25,218 nt of DNA from Alistipes sp. (GTDB taxonomy: Bacteria; Bacteroidota; Bacteroidia; Bacteroidales; Rikenellaceae). Made by a program: the position numbers and the translations under genes. Positions 7,732 through 14,954 of the stretch are shown piece after piece. The stretch lies in contig JAGCLX010000040.1 in assembly GCA_017646785.1 (NCBI GenBank), positions 1 to 25,218 of the forward strand, read 5' to 3'. Within the stretch, counting starts at the first letter, position 1. The number at the start of each line of letters is the position of its first letter. Below the pieces are notes generated by a model. That model saw nothing but the letters and a program-made list of their open reading frames with translations, was not told the origin of the DNA and did not search any database.

Positions 7732-7812
7732 CGAAAAGGATGATCTTGGGGTCATCCTTTTTTTGTTTTTACGTTGCGCCAAGGCTACTGACGTAGCCGT
7801 TGGTCTATGATG
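7712..7812 (+). repeat. Direct repeat copy 1: tRNA-Asp 3' end, terminator and downstream hairpin
   Basis: From the T loop of tRNA-Asp through the terminator to about 7779 this is identical to 8003-8071, apart from one extra T in the second copy's T-run. Similarity continues to 7812, with a short hairpin (GGCTAC-TGAC-GTAGCC) followed by TGGTCTATGATG. Confidence 0.85.
7734..7764 (+). terminator. Terminator of tRNA-Asp
   Basis: AAAAGGATGA and TCATCCTTTT pair around an 8-base loop, ending in seven T. It starts three bases after the tRNA. Confidence 0.9.
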
Positions 7813-7922
7813 AATGTATGCCATTGAGCAAGCTCAGGCGCCATCCATCACATCCCAATCGCTACGCGATATCTACGCAACGTTTATCTTTGCCGTATGG
7901 CATTCAAACAGAGTGAGGGGTT

Positions 7923-7989
7923 GAGCCGATATGATTATTATTTATTGCTCGACATGTGGTGTCTGCGCTTTTTTTATAGGTATCGGCTC
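7923..7989. repeat. Inverted repeat inside the spacer between the tRNA-Asp 3'-end copies
   Basis: GAGCCGATA (7923-7931) and TATCGGCTC (7981-7989) are perfect 9-base arms enclosing about 50 AT-rich bases. Next to it, ATGGC-TTC-GCCAT (7991-8003) is a second small hairpin that abuts the second tRNA fragment exactly. Confidence 0.6.
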
Positions 7990-8002
7990 TATGGCTTCGC
8001 CA

Positions 8003-8105
8003 TTCGAGTCCCCTACGCACCGCGAAAAGGATGATCTTGGGGTCATCCTTTTTTTTGTTTTTACGTTGCGCATAAGGCTACATGTGTAGCCACTGGTCTA
8101 TGATG
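8003..8105 (+). repeat. Direct repeat copy 2: tRNA-Asp 3' fragment plus terminator
   Basis: Bases 8003-8022 repeat the last 20 bases of tRNA-Asp (TTCGAGTCCCCTACGCACCG). A second copy of the terminator follows at 8025-8056, then a diverged copy of the downstream hairpin (GGCTAC-ATGT-GTAGCC) and TGGTCTATGATG. The 5' part of a tRNA is not present upstream, so this is a fragment and not a functional gene. It could be an att-type duplication or the remnant of a second tandem tRNA-Asp. Confidence 0.8.
8025..8056 (+). terminator. Duplicated terminator copy
   Basis: Same AAAAGGATGA...TCATCCTTTT stem as at 7734, with an eight-base T-run. No gene ends directly upstream, so it is probably a passenger of the duplication. 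Confidence 0.6.
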
Positions 8106-8169
8106 GGTAGCCCCTCTTCAGTACCCCCTCCCCCGAAGCCAATCACTTCAATCAGCCATAGTTTATGGG

Positions 8170-8194
8170 CAATAAGCCAATAAGCCCAATAAGC
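8170..8194 (+). repeat. Short tandem repeat, three copies of CAATAAGC
   Basis: CAATAAGC occurs at 8170-8177, 8178-8185 and 8187-8194 in the non-coding stretch between the tRNA fragment and tRNA-Met. It is too short for a CRISPR. The rest of 8106-8245 shows no gene or strong structure. Confidence 0.6.
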
Positions 8195-8245
8195 CCCCAT
8201 AGGTATTATGCCGTGCCTCTCTAGGGCGTATCTTGGGTTATGGAT

Positions 8246-8277
8246 AAAAAAAATGCATCGGATAGAACATCCGATGC
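8246..8277 (-). terminator. Terminator of tRNA-Met
   Basis: GCATCGGAT and ATCCGATGC form a perfect 9-base stem with a 5-base loop; on the minus strand it is followed by a base and then eight T. It ends the tRNA-Met transcript. Confidence 0.88.
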
Positions 8278-8285
8278 TTATGGTG

Positions 8286-8359
8286 TAGCGAGAGAGAGAC
8301 TTGAACTCTCGACCTCATGATTATGAATCATGCGCTCTAACCAGCTGAGCTATCTCGCC
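8286..8359 (-). tRNA. tRNA with CAT anticodon, probably elongator tRNA-Met
   Basis: A 74-base cloverleaf on the minus strand. The acceptor stem is GGCGAGA with TCTCGCT, so the first pair is a G-U wobble. The D arm contains AGCTCAGCTGGTTAGAGC. The anticodon stem CATGA/TCATG encloses TTCATAA, with CAT at 8323-8325. The T loop is TTCAAGT and the discriminator is A. CCA is not encoded. CAT anticodons are shared by elongator Met, initiator Met and lysidine-modified Ile2. The wobble first pair argues against nothing decisively, but the overall sequence looks like Bacteroidetes elongator Met. A full promoter lies 20 bases upstream. Confidence 0.9.
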
Positions 8360-8378
8360 ATTGCTCTGAAAGCGAGTG

Positions 8379-8408
8379 CAAAGGTAGAACAATTTTCCAT
8401 ATTTGCAA
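8379..8408 (-). promoter_or_regulatory. Promoter of tRNA-Met
   Basis: On the minus strand: TTG (8406-8408), a 19-base spacer and TACCTTTG (8379-8386). Box and spacing are the same as for tRNA-Asp. Confidence 0.8.
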
Positions 8409-8599
8409 AATATTTCGCAACTTTTTTTGATTTTTTAATAATTATTTTTCCACTAATTGTGCTGTGTTTCTCGCAACATCCTATCATGTAACAGATTACG
8501 TAAATTGTAAAATTTAGACCACGTTGATTGATGTGTGTTATTTGCATGGTGTAAAATTAGCCATCCTTTAGATTATCTCAGTAGATTGTTGTGAAAAAA

Positions 8600-8632
8600 T
8601 TTGGTGAGTTCGCTATTTTTTTTATAACTTTG
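8600..8632 (+). promoter_or_regulatory. Promoter of glyA
   Basis: TTTG (8600-8603), a 21-base spacer and TAACTTTG (8625-8632) give a leader of about 35 bases to the ATG at 8674. The region between tRNA-Met and this promoter (8409-8599) is AT-rich, and I see no gene or riboswitch in it. Confidence 0.6.
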
Positions 8633-8673
8633 TTGATTGGAAAACTGAATTATTTAACTATACTATAACCAAA

Positions 8674-9954
8674 ATGAATAAGGATTTACAGATTTTCGAC
8701 TTGATCGCCGAGGAGCGTTCTCGTCAAACAAAAGGTATCGAGCTTATCGCATCAGAGAACTTTGTGAGTGACCAGGTGATGGCGGCTATGGGCTCTGTAT
8801 GTACAAATAAATATGCCGAGGGTTATCCTGCAGCGCGTTACTATGGTGGTTGCGAGGTGGTGGACAAGATTGAGAACCTCGCTATCGAGCGCATCTGCAA
8901 GCTCTACGGCGCTGAGTACGCCAACGTGCAGCCTCACTCAGGTGCACAGGCAAACATGGCAGTCTTCTTTGCTTGCCTCAAACCAGGTGATACATTTATG
9001 GGTCTTGACCTATCTCATGGTGGTCACCTATCACACGGTTCACCAGTTAACATGTCAGGCATGTACTTCAATGCTGTGGGTTACAAGCTCAAGGAGGAGA
9101 CTGGTAACATCGACTACGAGGAGATGGAGGCGTTGGCACTCGAGCACAAGCCTAAGCTCATCATCGGTGGTGCTTCGGCATTCTCTCGTGAGTGGGACTA
9201 CAAGCGCATGCGTGAGATTGCAGATAAGGTAGGCGCGTTGTTGCTCGTCGACATGGCTCACACAGCAGGTCTTATCGCAGCTGGCTTGTTGGATAACCCC
9301 GTTAAGTATGCACACATCGTAACATCTACAACACATAAGACCCTTCGTGGTCCTCGTGGTGGTATCATCCTTATGGGTAAGGACTTCGACAACCCATGGG
9401 GCTACACAACTCCTAAGGGCGTCGTGAAGAAGATGTCACAGATATTGAACTCTGCTGTATTCCCCGGTATCCAGGGTGGTCCATTGGAGCATGTTATCGC
9501 AGCTAAGGCTGTGGCTTTTGGCGAGGCTCTCACTCCTGAGTACAAGGAGTACCAGCAGCAGGTGGTTAAGAACTCTAAGGCTTTGGCTGAGGCGCTCACT
9601 AAGCGTGGCTACAAGATTGTTTCTGGCGGTACAGACAACCACCTTATGCTTGTAGACTTGCGCACTAAGTTCCCCGAGTTGACTGGTAAGTTGGCGGAGA
9701 AGTGCTTGGTGGCTGCCGACATCACAACAAACAAGAATATGGTGCCATTCGACTCACGCACTCCATTCACAACATCTGGTTTGCGTTTCGGTACACCAGC
9801 AATCACCACACGTGGTTTGAAGGAGGATAAGATGGATTACATCGCAGAGCTTATCGACCGCGTATTGTCTGATCCCGAGAACGAGGCAAACATCGCAGCT
9901 GTTCGCAAGGATGTTAACGCTATGATGGAGCAGTATCCATTGTTCGCATGGTAG
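8674..9954 (+). CDS. glyA: Serine hydroxymethyltransferase
   Basis: PLP-dependent enzyme that interconverts serine and glycine with tetrahydrofolate, feeding one-carbon units to purine, thymidylate and methionine synthesis. The 426-residue length is normal. Landmarks are ELIASENF (23-30), [15 protein letters not shown] (45-59), [11 protein letters not shown] (87-97), [10 protein letters not shown] (191-200, with the PLP-contacting Asp193) and [13 protein letters not shown] (218-230), with the Schiff-base lysine at 222. The ATG at 8674 sits about 40 bases after a TTTG...TAACTTTG promoter, and a terminator follows, so the gene is monocistronic. Its biased codon use (AAG, GAG, AAC) fits high expression. 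Confidence 0.98.
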   Translation: MNKDLQIFDLIAEERSRQTKGIELIASENFVSDQVMAAMGSVCTNKYAEGYPAARYYGGCEVVDKIENLAIERICKLYGAEYANVQPHSGAQANMAVFFACLKPGDTFMGLDLSHGGHLSHGSPVNMSGMYFNAVGYKLKEETGNIDYEEMEALALEHKPKLIIGGASAFSREWDYKRMREIADKVGALLLVDMAHTAGLIAAGLLDNPVKYAHIVTSTTHKTLRGPRGGIILMGKDFDNPWGYTTPKGVVKKMSQILNSAVFPGIQGGPLEHVIAAKAVAFGEALTPEYKEYQQQVVKNSKALAEALTKRGYKIVSGGTDNHLMLVDLRTKFPELTGKLAEKCLVAADITTNKNMVPFDSRTPFTTSGLRFGTPAITTRGLKEDKMDYIAELIDRVLSDPENEANIAAVRKDVNAMMEQYPLFAW

Positions 9955-9998
9955 TGTCTGTCAGATAGTCCGCCACGCGGGTTGGCTTAAAAAAGAGC

Positions 9999-10045
9999 AT
10001 TGGGGTTATTCGACCATTGGGTTGTGTAACCCCAATACTTTTTTT
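9999..10045 (+). terminator. Terminator of glyA
   Basis: ATTGGGGTTA (9999-10008) pairs perfectly with TAACCCCAAT (10027-10036) around an 18-base loop, followed by AC and seven T. Confidence 0.8.
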
Positions 10046-10107
10046 ATTTACCGACCTATACATTCTTGGATATAGGTTTGGTTTATAGTGTAATCAAAAT
10101 TTCCGAT

Positions 10108-10138
10108 TTGCACCTTATAATAATTTGTATTACTTTTG
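10108..10138 (+). promoter_or_regulatory. Promoter of the Cys-rich/winged-helix gene pair
   Basis: TTG (10108-10110), a 20-base spacer and TACTTTTG (10131-10138) give a perfect -7 box. The first ATG is at 10177, a leader of about 32 bases. Confidence 0.65.
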
Positions 10139-10176
10139 CAACAGAAAACAGAACAAAAGAGTGATGACAAAGTGAT

Positions 10177-10383
10177 ATGTTTGCCCCGGATATAGATAGT
10201 AGCACACGCGAGGAGCGTCTGGCATATGTACAAGATAGGTGGCAGTGCCGATGCAACTGCGAACTATGTGGCAGGTGCGCTATACTCAAAGGACGGGATG
10301 CCGAAATCGTCTACGAAGAGTACATCGAGGGACGCAAATCATATAGAGAAGTCACGCTCGAAATACGAGATAATAACTATTAA
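10177..10383 (+). CDS. Small cysteine-rich protein (CxCxxCGxC), putative metal-binding
   Basis: The 68-residue protein has a central cluster [17 protein letters not shown] (about residues 21-37) containing five cysteines, with spacing suitable for zinc or an iron-sulfur centre. The C-terminal half, [21 protein letters not shown], is a helix-rich segment. I recall similar unnamed small proteins (C..CG.C...G.DAE..Y..YI.G..SY.E) in Bacteroidales but cannot verify this here. There is no signal peptide, so it is probably cytoplasmic. A perfect promoter precedes it, and the winged-helix gene starts 13 bases after its stop, so the two form a small operon. The function is unknown; a redox or metal-responsive partner of the regulator is only a guess. 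Confidence 0.65.
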   Translation: MFAPDIDSSTREERLAYVQDRWQCRCNCELCGRCAILKGRDAEIVYEEYIEGRKSYREVTLEIRDNNY

Positions 10384-10396
10384 AACTATAAGAACT

Positions 10397-10576
10397 ATGG
10401 AGACTAAAGCAAAGGTATTGGCAACAATGAAGGAGGCTGGTGAGCCTATGAACGCAGGTAAAATTGCAGAGCTTAGTGGCTTGGACCGCAAGGAGGTGGA
10501 TAAGGCTATGAAGCAGCTAAAGGATGAGGGTGCTATCGTCTCGCCCGTGCGTTGTAAGTGGGAGCCTGCTAAGTAG
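10397..10576 (+). CDS. Small winged-helix DNA-binding protein
   Basis: The 59-residue protein is predicted to be a bare winged helix. [20 protein letters not shown] forms helix 1 and the turn, [20 protein letters not shown] the helix-turn-helix, and [17 protein letters not shown] the wing. The text resembles MarR/ArsR-type regulators trimmed to the DNA-binding core, with no dimerisation or ligand domain. The ATG at 10397 is used because the longer frame from 10226 overlaps the Cys-rich gene, and the similarity to winged helices begins exactly here. It is second in a two-gene unit. One cysteine (C54) is present. Regulation of its own operon is plausible but not shown. Confidence 0.75.
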   Translation: METKAKVLATMKEAGEPMNAGKIAELSGLDRKEVDKAMKQLKDEGAIVSPVRCKWEPAK

Positions 10577-10605
10577 AGTCAGATATAACAAACTATATAA
10601 ACAAG

Positions 10606-10637
10606 AACGAGCCCGTCTGATAAAGGATGGGCTCGTT
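10606..10637. terminator. Hairpin between convergent small regulator and PiT gene
   Basis: AACGAGCCCGTC and GATGGGCTCGTT pair over 12 positions with one wobble and an 8-base loop. No T-run follows on either strand, so termination strength is uncertain. It lies between the two convergent stop codons. Confidence 0.6.
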
Positions 10638-10661
10638 GCTTATGTAGTTATATCAGTAGTG

Positions 10662-12908
10662 TTACTCCTCTTGGTCCACGAAGTGCTCCAAAGACTTCAT
10701 GATATTACGCGAGTGGAGTATCATAGTTTTAGTCTCTGTGAGGATGTTAAAGAACAGCATGTTCGCCGATGAAGAGCCACCCGTATCGCGCAAACGGCGT
10801 AACTGGTTCTGCATAACCTCATCAATAAAGTTAAAGAGCTCGTCACGCTTGGTAAGCACCTCCTCCATCTGCTCAAACGAGCGGGTACGAAGCATGTGGT
10901 TGATATCACCAAAGATATTCTCTACGCGATCATTGATGCACTTAAGATCGTAGACCTGCTCTTTTGTTAGACCTGAGTGGTTATTGTCCACATGCTTATA
11001 GCATGGGCGTGTAATGTGCAACAACGCCTTGCTGGTCTCCGAAATGTAATCCACAACCTGAACATAGAAGTGGCCAGTGTTGATATCACTCTCCTCGAGG
11101 GTACGCAACAGAGGTATGATCTCATACTTCTGCTGGCGTGTAGAGTGGTAGAACTCCTCAGCCTCGCTAACCATATCGCGAAGCACCTTACGGTTCTCCT
11201 TGAATACGGCAACGATGGTACGATCGTAAATGAGCGTAACCTTCTCCATCGAAGCACAGACATGCTCTGTATAAGCTATAAGCGCCTCCTCAGGACTCTG
11301 CTTCAGGGTGTCGCTAATTTTTGCAACTGCAGACTCCTCGACCTCCTTATCTTCGTTCTTCTTGCTGCCGACGTTGCTCTTGATGATAAGACCGATACAT
11401 ACTACTGTAACAGCTATAGCGACGATATTCCAGTCGTTAATTGCGATGTTCTGACCATAGGCGAGGGCCAATGTAACACCTATAGCGATGATGAAGCCTC
11501 CCAGGGCAGTGATAAACCAACCCATGATTACGGTCATAACGCCTGTGATGCGATATACGGCACTCTCTCTGCCCCATGCGCGGTCTGCCAATGATGAACC
11601 CATAGAGACCATGAACACTACGTATGTTGTTGATAGTGGCAACTTGAGCTGAGTACCTATAGAGATTAGGATGGCAGCAGCTGTGAGGTTCACAGTAGCA
11701 CGGATGAGGTCGTAGTTCACATCGCCACGCTCCTCCTCTGAAAGTGCTACAAAGCGGCTGTCGATGAAGTTGCGGATGGACTTTGGTGTGATGGCCTCTA
11801 CGGCATTGCTCAGCGCGCGAGCACCACGAACAATGCCTCGTGAAGCGTTTGTAGCCTCGCTATTTGTTGGTGCCTCCTCGCTCTGTGACGAGAGCTTACG
11901 CTCGGTCTCGATGACGCGCATAGCCTTCTTTGAGGTAAAGAGCGTGATTACCATCACCAGACCCGCAGCGCACATAATCCAGAAATTTGCCTGTGTGGGG
12001 TTCATCAATTGCGCCATAGATGTGGGGTCTGTATCCGAGTTTTGCGCAATCATATATGAGTCATAGCCTGCGTATGGCACACCGATAAAGTTCACAAGGT
12101 CGTTACCCGCAAATGCCAAGGCCAAAGAGAAGGTGCCAGCAAGGATAGATACACGCAAGATGTTTACTTTGCAGCGCTGCAATATCCATAATAGGGCGGA
12201 GCTACCCAACCACAAGATGAGTAGAGCCATGCCTGTGTGGTCGTTAACATAGTCCTTGAGTATGTCGGGGATGATGTTCGTACTCTTAAGACCCTTAAAT
12301 ACAGTGAAGTAGATGATTCCAGCGACGGTGATACCGCACCATAGTGCACCAAAGCGATTAAAGAGCTTGTGGTAACGGAACGAGAATATCACGCGCGAGA
12401 TATACATCAATAGGTGTCCTGTGAAGAATGCCAGTACTACCGAGAGCAGGATGCCCGATACGATGGCGAGCGCGTTGCCTGAGTTGATGTAGCGGCCAAG
12501 GTCGCTCATCAGAGCATCACCACTCCATATATTATATAGTGCGAGTGCCATTGCCGAGCCGAGCAAACCAAATACTAGTGATACGGTGGTTGATGTGGGC
12601 AGGCCGAGCGAGTTGTATATATCCAAGAGGATGATATTCGAGAGCATCATACCCAGGAATAGTATCATAATTTCTTGATAGCTAAACATCGCTGGGTAGA
12701 AGACGCCACTACGAGCAACATCCATCATGCCACTCGAGGTCATTACGCCTACCATGACGCCGGCTGCTGCAATAGAGAGGATGATATTCTTCTTTGCAGC
12801 TTTTGAACCAAATGCTGAATTGAGGAAATTAACGGCATCGTTCGATACGCCGACAACGATACCCATGACTGCCAAAAGGGCGAGTACGATTACTATAAAT
12901 AGATCCAT
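10662..12908 (-). CDS. PiT-family inorganic phosphate transporter with C-terminal PhoU-like domain
   Basis: The 748-residue integral membrane phosphate permease (PHO-4/PiT family) imports phosphate using an ion gradient. The two inverted PiT repeats are marked by GVSNDAVNFLNSA (20-32) and AGNDLVNFIGVP (267-278). The serine/threonine-rich signatures are GLPTSTTVSLVFG (102-114) and KLPLSTTYVVFMVSMGSSLADRAWG (422-446), the latter shown in part. About ten or more membrane helices span residues 1-510, broken by a charged cytoplasmic loop at 325-400. Residues about 530-745 are soluble and helical, resembling the PhoU/DUF47 fold, so sensor and transporter are fused. The -7 box TACCTTTG lies 20 bases upstream. 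It is divergent from a two-component system, suggesting phosphate-responsive control, which is an inference. Confidence 0.93.
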   Translation of the reverse strand: MDLFIVIVLALLAVMGIVVGVSNDAVNFLNSAFGSKAAKKNIILSIAAAGVMVGVMTSSGMMDVARSGVFYPAMFSYQEIMILFLGMMLSNIILLDIYNSLGLPTSTTVSLVFGLLGSAMALALYNIWSGDALMSDLGRYINSGNALAIVSGILLSVVLAFFTGHLLMYISRVIFSFRYHKLFNRFGALWCGITVAGIIYFTVFKGLKSTNIIPDILKDYVNDHTGMALLILWLGSSALLWILQRCKVNILRVSILAGTFSLALAFAGNDLVNFIGVPYAGYDSYMIAQNSDTDPTSMAQLMNPTQANFWIMCAAGLVMVITLFTSKKAMRVIETERKLSSQSEEAPTNSEATNASRGIVRGARALSNAVEAITPKSIRNFIDSRFVALSEEERGDVNYDLIRATVNLTAAAILISIGTQLKLPLSTTYVVFMVSMGSSLADRAWGRESAVYRITGVMTVIMGWFITALGGFIIAIGVTLALAYGQNIAINDWNIVAIAVTVVCIGLIIKSNVGSKKNEDKEVEESAVAKISDTLKQSPEEALIAYTEHVCASMEKVTLIYDRTIVAVFKENRKVLRDMVSEAEEFYHSTRQQKYEIIPLLRTLEESDINTGHFYVQVVDYISETSKALLHITRPCYKHVDNNHSGLTKEQVYDLKCINDRVENIFGDINHMLRTRSFEQMEEVLTKRDELFNFIDEVMQNQLRRLRDTGGSSSANMLFFNILTETKTMILHSRNIMKSLEHFVDQEE

Positions 12909-12927
12909 AACACTAAGAGTTATGTCA

Positions 12928-12935
12928 CAAAGGTA
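12928..12935 (-). promoter_or_regulatory. -7 promoter element of the PiT gene
   Basis: The minus strand reads TACCTTTG, a perfect box, 20 bases before the ATG at 12908. A TTTG lies only 14 bases further upstream, too near for a canonical -33. Repeated TTACAAAATT units at 12948-12967 could be a regulatory site. Confidence 0.5.
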
Positions 12936-13011
12936 GTAAATAATTATTACAAAATTGTTACAAAATTATTTCATTATTGTTAATACAAGTGTCAAAAATA
13001 TCGTTTTAGAC

Positions 13012-13042
13012 TTGTGTAATTGTTAAATGTTTATTAAATTTG
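13012..13042 (+). promoter_or_regulatory. Promoter of the two-component operon
   Basis: TTG (13012-13014), a 20-base spacer and TAAATTTG (13035-13042). A second -7-like box, TATATTTG (13076-13083), lies closer to the ATG at 13100 but has no -33 element. Confidence 0.5.
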
Positions 13043-13099
13043 TGATGTGTATAAGGCTTACAATAGATATATTCGTATATTTGACGAAAACTTTGAAGC

Positions 13100-13822
13100 A
13101 TGAATAAATATAGAATATTGGTCGTTGATGACGAGGAGTCGTTGTGCGAGATTTTGAAGTTCAACCTCGAAAAGGAGGGATACGATGTCGTTACGGCATT
13201 GTGTGCCGAGGAGGCTTTGGCGCTCGACTTAGGAAGTTACGACCTGATGATTATCGACATCATGATGGGGGAACTTAGCGGCTTTGGACTTGCTCGTATA
13301 CTACGCAAGCGCGCTGAGACCGCCGAGACACCTATTATATTCTGTACGGCCCTCGACTCGGAGGCTGACAAGATTAAGGGCTTCGATATTGGCGCTGATG
13401 ACTATATCTCAAAGCCATTTTCAGTGGCCGAGGTGATAGCACGCGTGCGTAGCGTGTTGCGTCGCTCGAAGCGTAACACACTCCAACCAGCCACATCTAA
13501 CCCAGTAATCGAGGAGCAAAAGGAGCAGAGTGGCATTATAAGTTTCGATAAGCTTGTAGTCAACGACGGCAACAAGAGCTGTCATATCGACAACGAAGAG
13601 GTGCAGCTCACACGCAAGGAGTTTGACATTCTGGTGTTGCTACTCTCAAATCGTGGCACGATACTCTCGCGCGAGCAGATTATGAAGCGCGTGTGGAGTG
13701 AGGAGGTTGTGGTCTTGGATCGCACCATCGACGTAAACATAACACGTTTGCGTAAGAAACTTGGCATTTACGGCAACCATATAGTAACAAGAACAGGATA
13801 TGGCTATGGATTCAAAATCTAA
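13100..13822 (+). CDS. OmpR/PhoB-family response regulator
   Basis: The 240-residue regulator has a receiver domain (residues 1-125) and a winged-helix output domain (about 145-240). The receiver's acidic pocket is VVDDEE (D10, D11), the phospho-acceptor is D53 in MIIDIMMG, the switch threonine is T83 (FCTA), and the conserved lysine is K105 in ISKPF. The output domain carries LTRKEFDILVLLLSNRG, then SREQIMKRVW and DRTIDVNITRLRKKLG, ending GYGFKI, typical of the OmpR family. The kinase gene overlaps its 3' end by 23 bases, showing a cognate pair. Divergence from a phosphate permease makes a PhoB-like role attractive but unproved. A TTG-N20-TAAATTTG promoter precedes it. Confidence 0.93.
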   Translation: MNKYRILVVDDEESLCEILKFNLEKEGYDVVTALCAEEALALDLGSYDLMIIDIMMGELSGFGLARILRKRAETAETPIIFCTALDSEADKIKGFDIGADDYISKPFSVAEVIARVRSVLRRSKRNTLQPATSNPVIEEQKEQSGIISFDKLVVNDGNKSCHIDNEEVQLTRKEFDILVLLLSNRGTILSREQIMKRVWSEEVVVLDRTIDVNITRLRKKLGIYGNHIVTRTGYGYGFKI

Positions 13823-14900
13823 AATTTTCAGCTACCGCGGAGGCATGTACCTCCTTTTGGCAATACTCATTACCACACTCATTGGAGGTTTTATCATCTA
13901 CCACTTGTCAGTGTTGAGTCACAGCAAGAGCATCACCACAATCGATGAAAGCATCTTCTTTGCCATCGTTGGCGTAGCAGGTGTATCTATCGTAATCGCA
14001 CTTATGCTCGCAATGCGTATGAGTCGCAACTTACGAAGCCTTGACCGAGTGGTTACAGCCATGGAGAATGGTGCAGACATTGAGTCTATGCCACCCTTTG
14101 CAGATGATGAACTTGGCGATATTGCTCGTCACATAATCGTGCTATATGGACGTCTACGCGAAGCCTCAAACGACATTAAACGTGAGCACGACAATGCTCT
14201 ACACGAGCATCAGGAGAAGCTTCGCATTAAGCGTCAGCTCACAAACAACATCAATCACGAGCTTAAGACCCCAGTTGCTGCTATTCAAGGCTATCTTGAA
14301 ACAATGACTCGATCTGAGGATATGACGACAGAGGAGCGCAATGCATTTATAGCGAAATGTTATGCTCATTGCCAGCGACTTACGCAGCTGCTTAATGATG
14401 TATCGACCATCACTCGCCTTGAAGATGGCAGCAGTCGCATTGAGTGTGAGAGCGTTGACCTGCGAGCAATTGTGGATGAGATAGCGTCGGACGTAGCCTT
14501 ACTCCCCGATGACAAGCGTATGCGCATGAACATATCATTGCCATCGCCCATGCCAGTGCAGGGTAATTCAACACTGCTTATGTCGATAATGAAAAATCTT
14601 GTAGACAACGCAATTGCATATTCGGGTGGCCGAGATATATATATCAAGTGTGCATGTGAGGACGACAAGATGTACACCATAACGTTTTATGATAACGGCA
14701 TTGGCGTAGATAACGATCACATTGGACACATCTTCGAACGCTTTTATCGTATAGACAAGGGGCGCTCGCGCAAGCTCGGTGGTACTGGTCTTGGACTCTC
14801 CATTGTCAAGAACTCAGTGCTCTTCCATGGTGGTGATATCTCGGTTGCAAACCGCAAGGTCGGAGGTCTGGAGTTTACCTTCACGCTCCCCAAAGCGTAG
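13800..14900 (+). CDS. Sensor histidine kinase with minimal periplasmic loop
   Basis: The 366-residue kinase is the cognate partner of the upstream regulator. TM1 (about 17-36) and TM2 (about 53-73) enclose a loop of only about 16 residues. A HAMP-like linker (about 75-118) and a short coiled coil follow. The H box is NNINHELKTPVAAI, with H153 as the phosphorylated residue. The ATPase domain has the N box (KNLVDNAIAYS), the G1 box (FYDNGIGVD), the F box (IFERFYRID) and the G2 box (GGTGLGLSIVKN). The start overlaps the regulator; ATG 13800 or 13806 are both possible. With almost no periplasmic domain, sensing is likely via the membrane, a partner protein or the cytoplasm, as with PhoR and the phosphate transporter. 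Confidence 0.93.
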   Translation: MAMDSKSKIFSYRGGMYLLLAILITTLIGGFIIYHLSVLSHSKSITTIDESIFFAIVGVAGVSIVIALMLAMRMSRNLRSLDRVVTAMENGADIESMPPFADDELGDIARHIIVLYGRLREASNDIKREHDNALHEHQEKLRIKRQLTNNINHELKTPVAAIQGYLETMTRSEDMTTEERNAFIAKCYAHCQRLTQLLNDVSTITRLEDGSSRIECESVDLRAIVDEIASDVALLPDDKRMRMNISLPSPMPVQGNSTLLMSIMKNLVDNAIAYSGGRDIYIKCACEDDKMYTITFYDNGIGVDNDHIGHIFERFYRIDKGRSRKLGGTGLGLSIVKNSVLFHGGDISVANRKVGGLEFTFTLPKA

Positions 14901-14916
14901 TCGGTCACAATATGAT

Positions 14917-14953
14917 AAAATGCCATTAGCTTTCGGGCTAATGGCATTTTTTT
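14917..14953. terminator. Bidirectional terminator between the kinase gene and pdxB
   Basis: AAAATGCCATTAGC and GCTAATGGCATTTT are perfect 14-base complements around TTTCGG, followed by more T; A and T flanks serve both strands. It ends two bases before the pdxB stop codon. Confidence 0.88.
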
Positions 14954-14954
14954 A

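Noticed and set aside
7658..8105. An integrated phage or conjugative element at tRNA-Asp
   Set aside because: Only about 190 bases lie between the repeated tRNA ends, with no integrase or cargo gene; at most it is a scar.
8170..8194. CAATAAGC repeats as a possible CRISPR remnant
   Set aside because: Units of 8 bases are essentially adjacent with no spacers, and no cas gene is present.
8350..8547. 65-residue minus-strand open frame overlapping tRNA-Met and its promoter
   Set aside because: It covers the tRNA promoter and the tRNA 5' end, and its sequence is AT-rich translation without a domain.
8409..8599. A riboswitch or leader RNA upstream of glyA
   Set aside because: The region is simply AT-rich; I find no glycine, SAM or THF riboswitch-like core, and the promoter lies downstream of it.
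10977..11594. 205-residue plus-strand open frame inside the PiT gene
   Set aside because: It lies fully antisense to the well-supported PhoU-like region of the permease and has no family resemblance.
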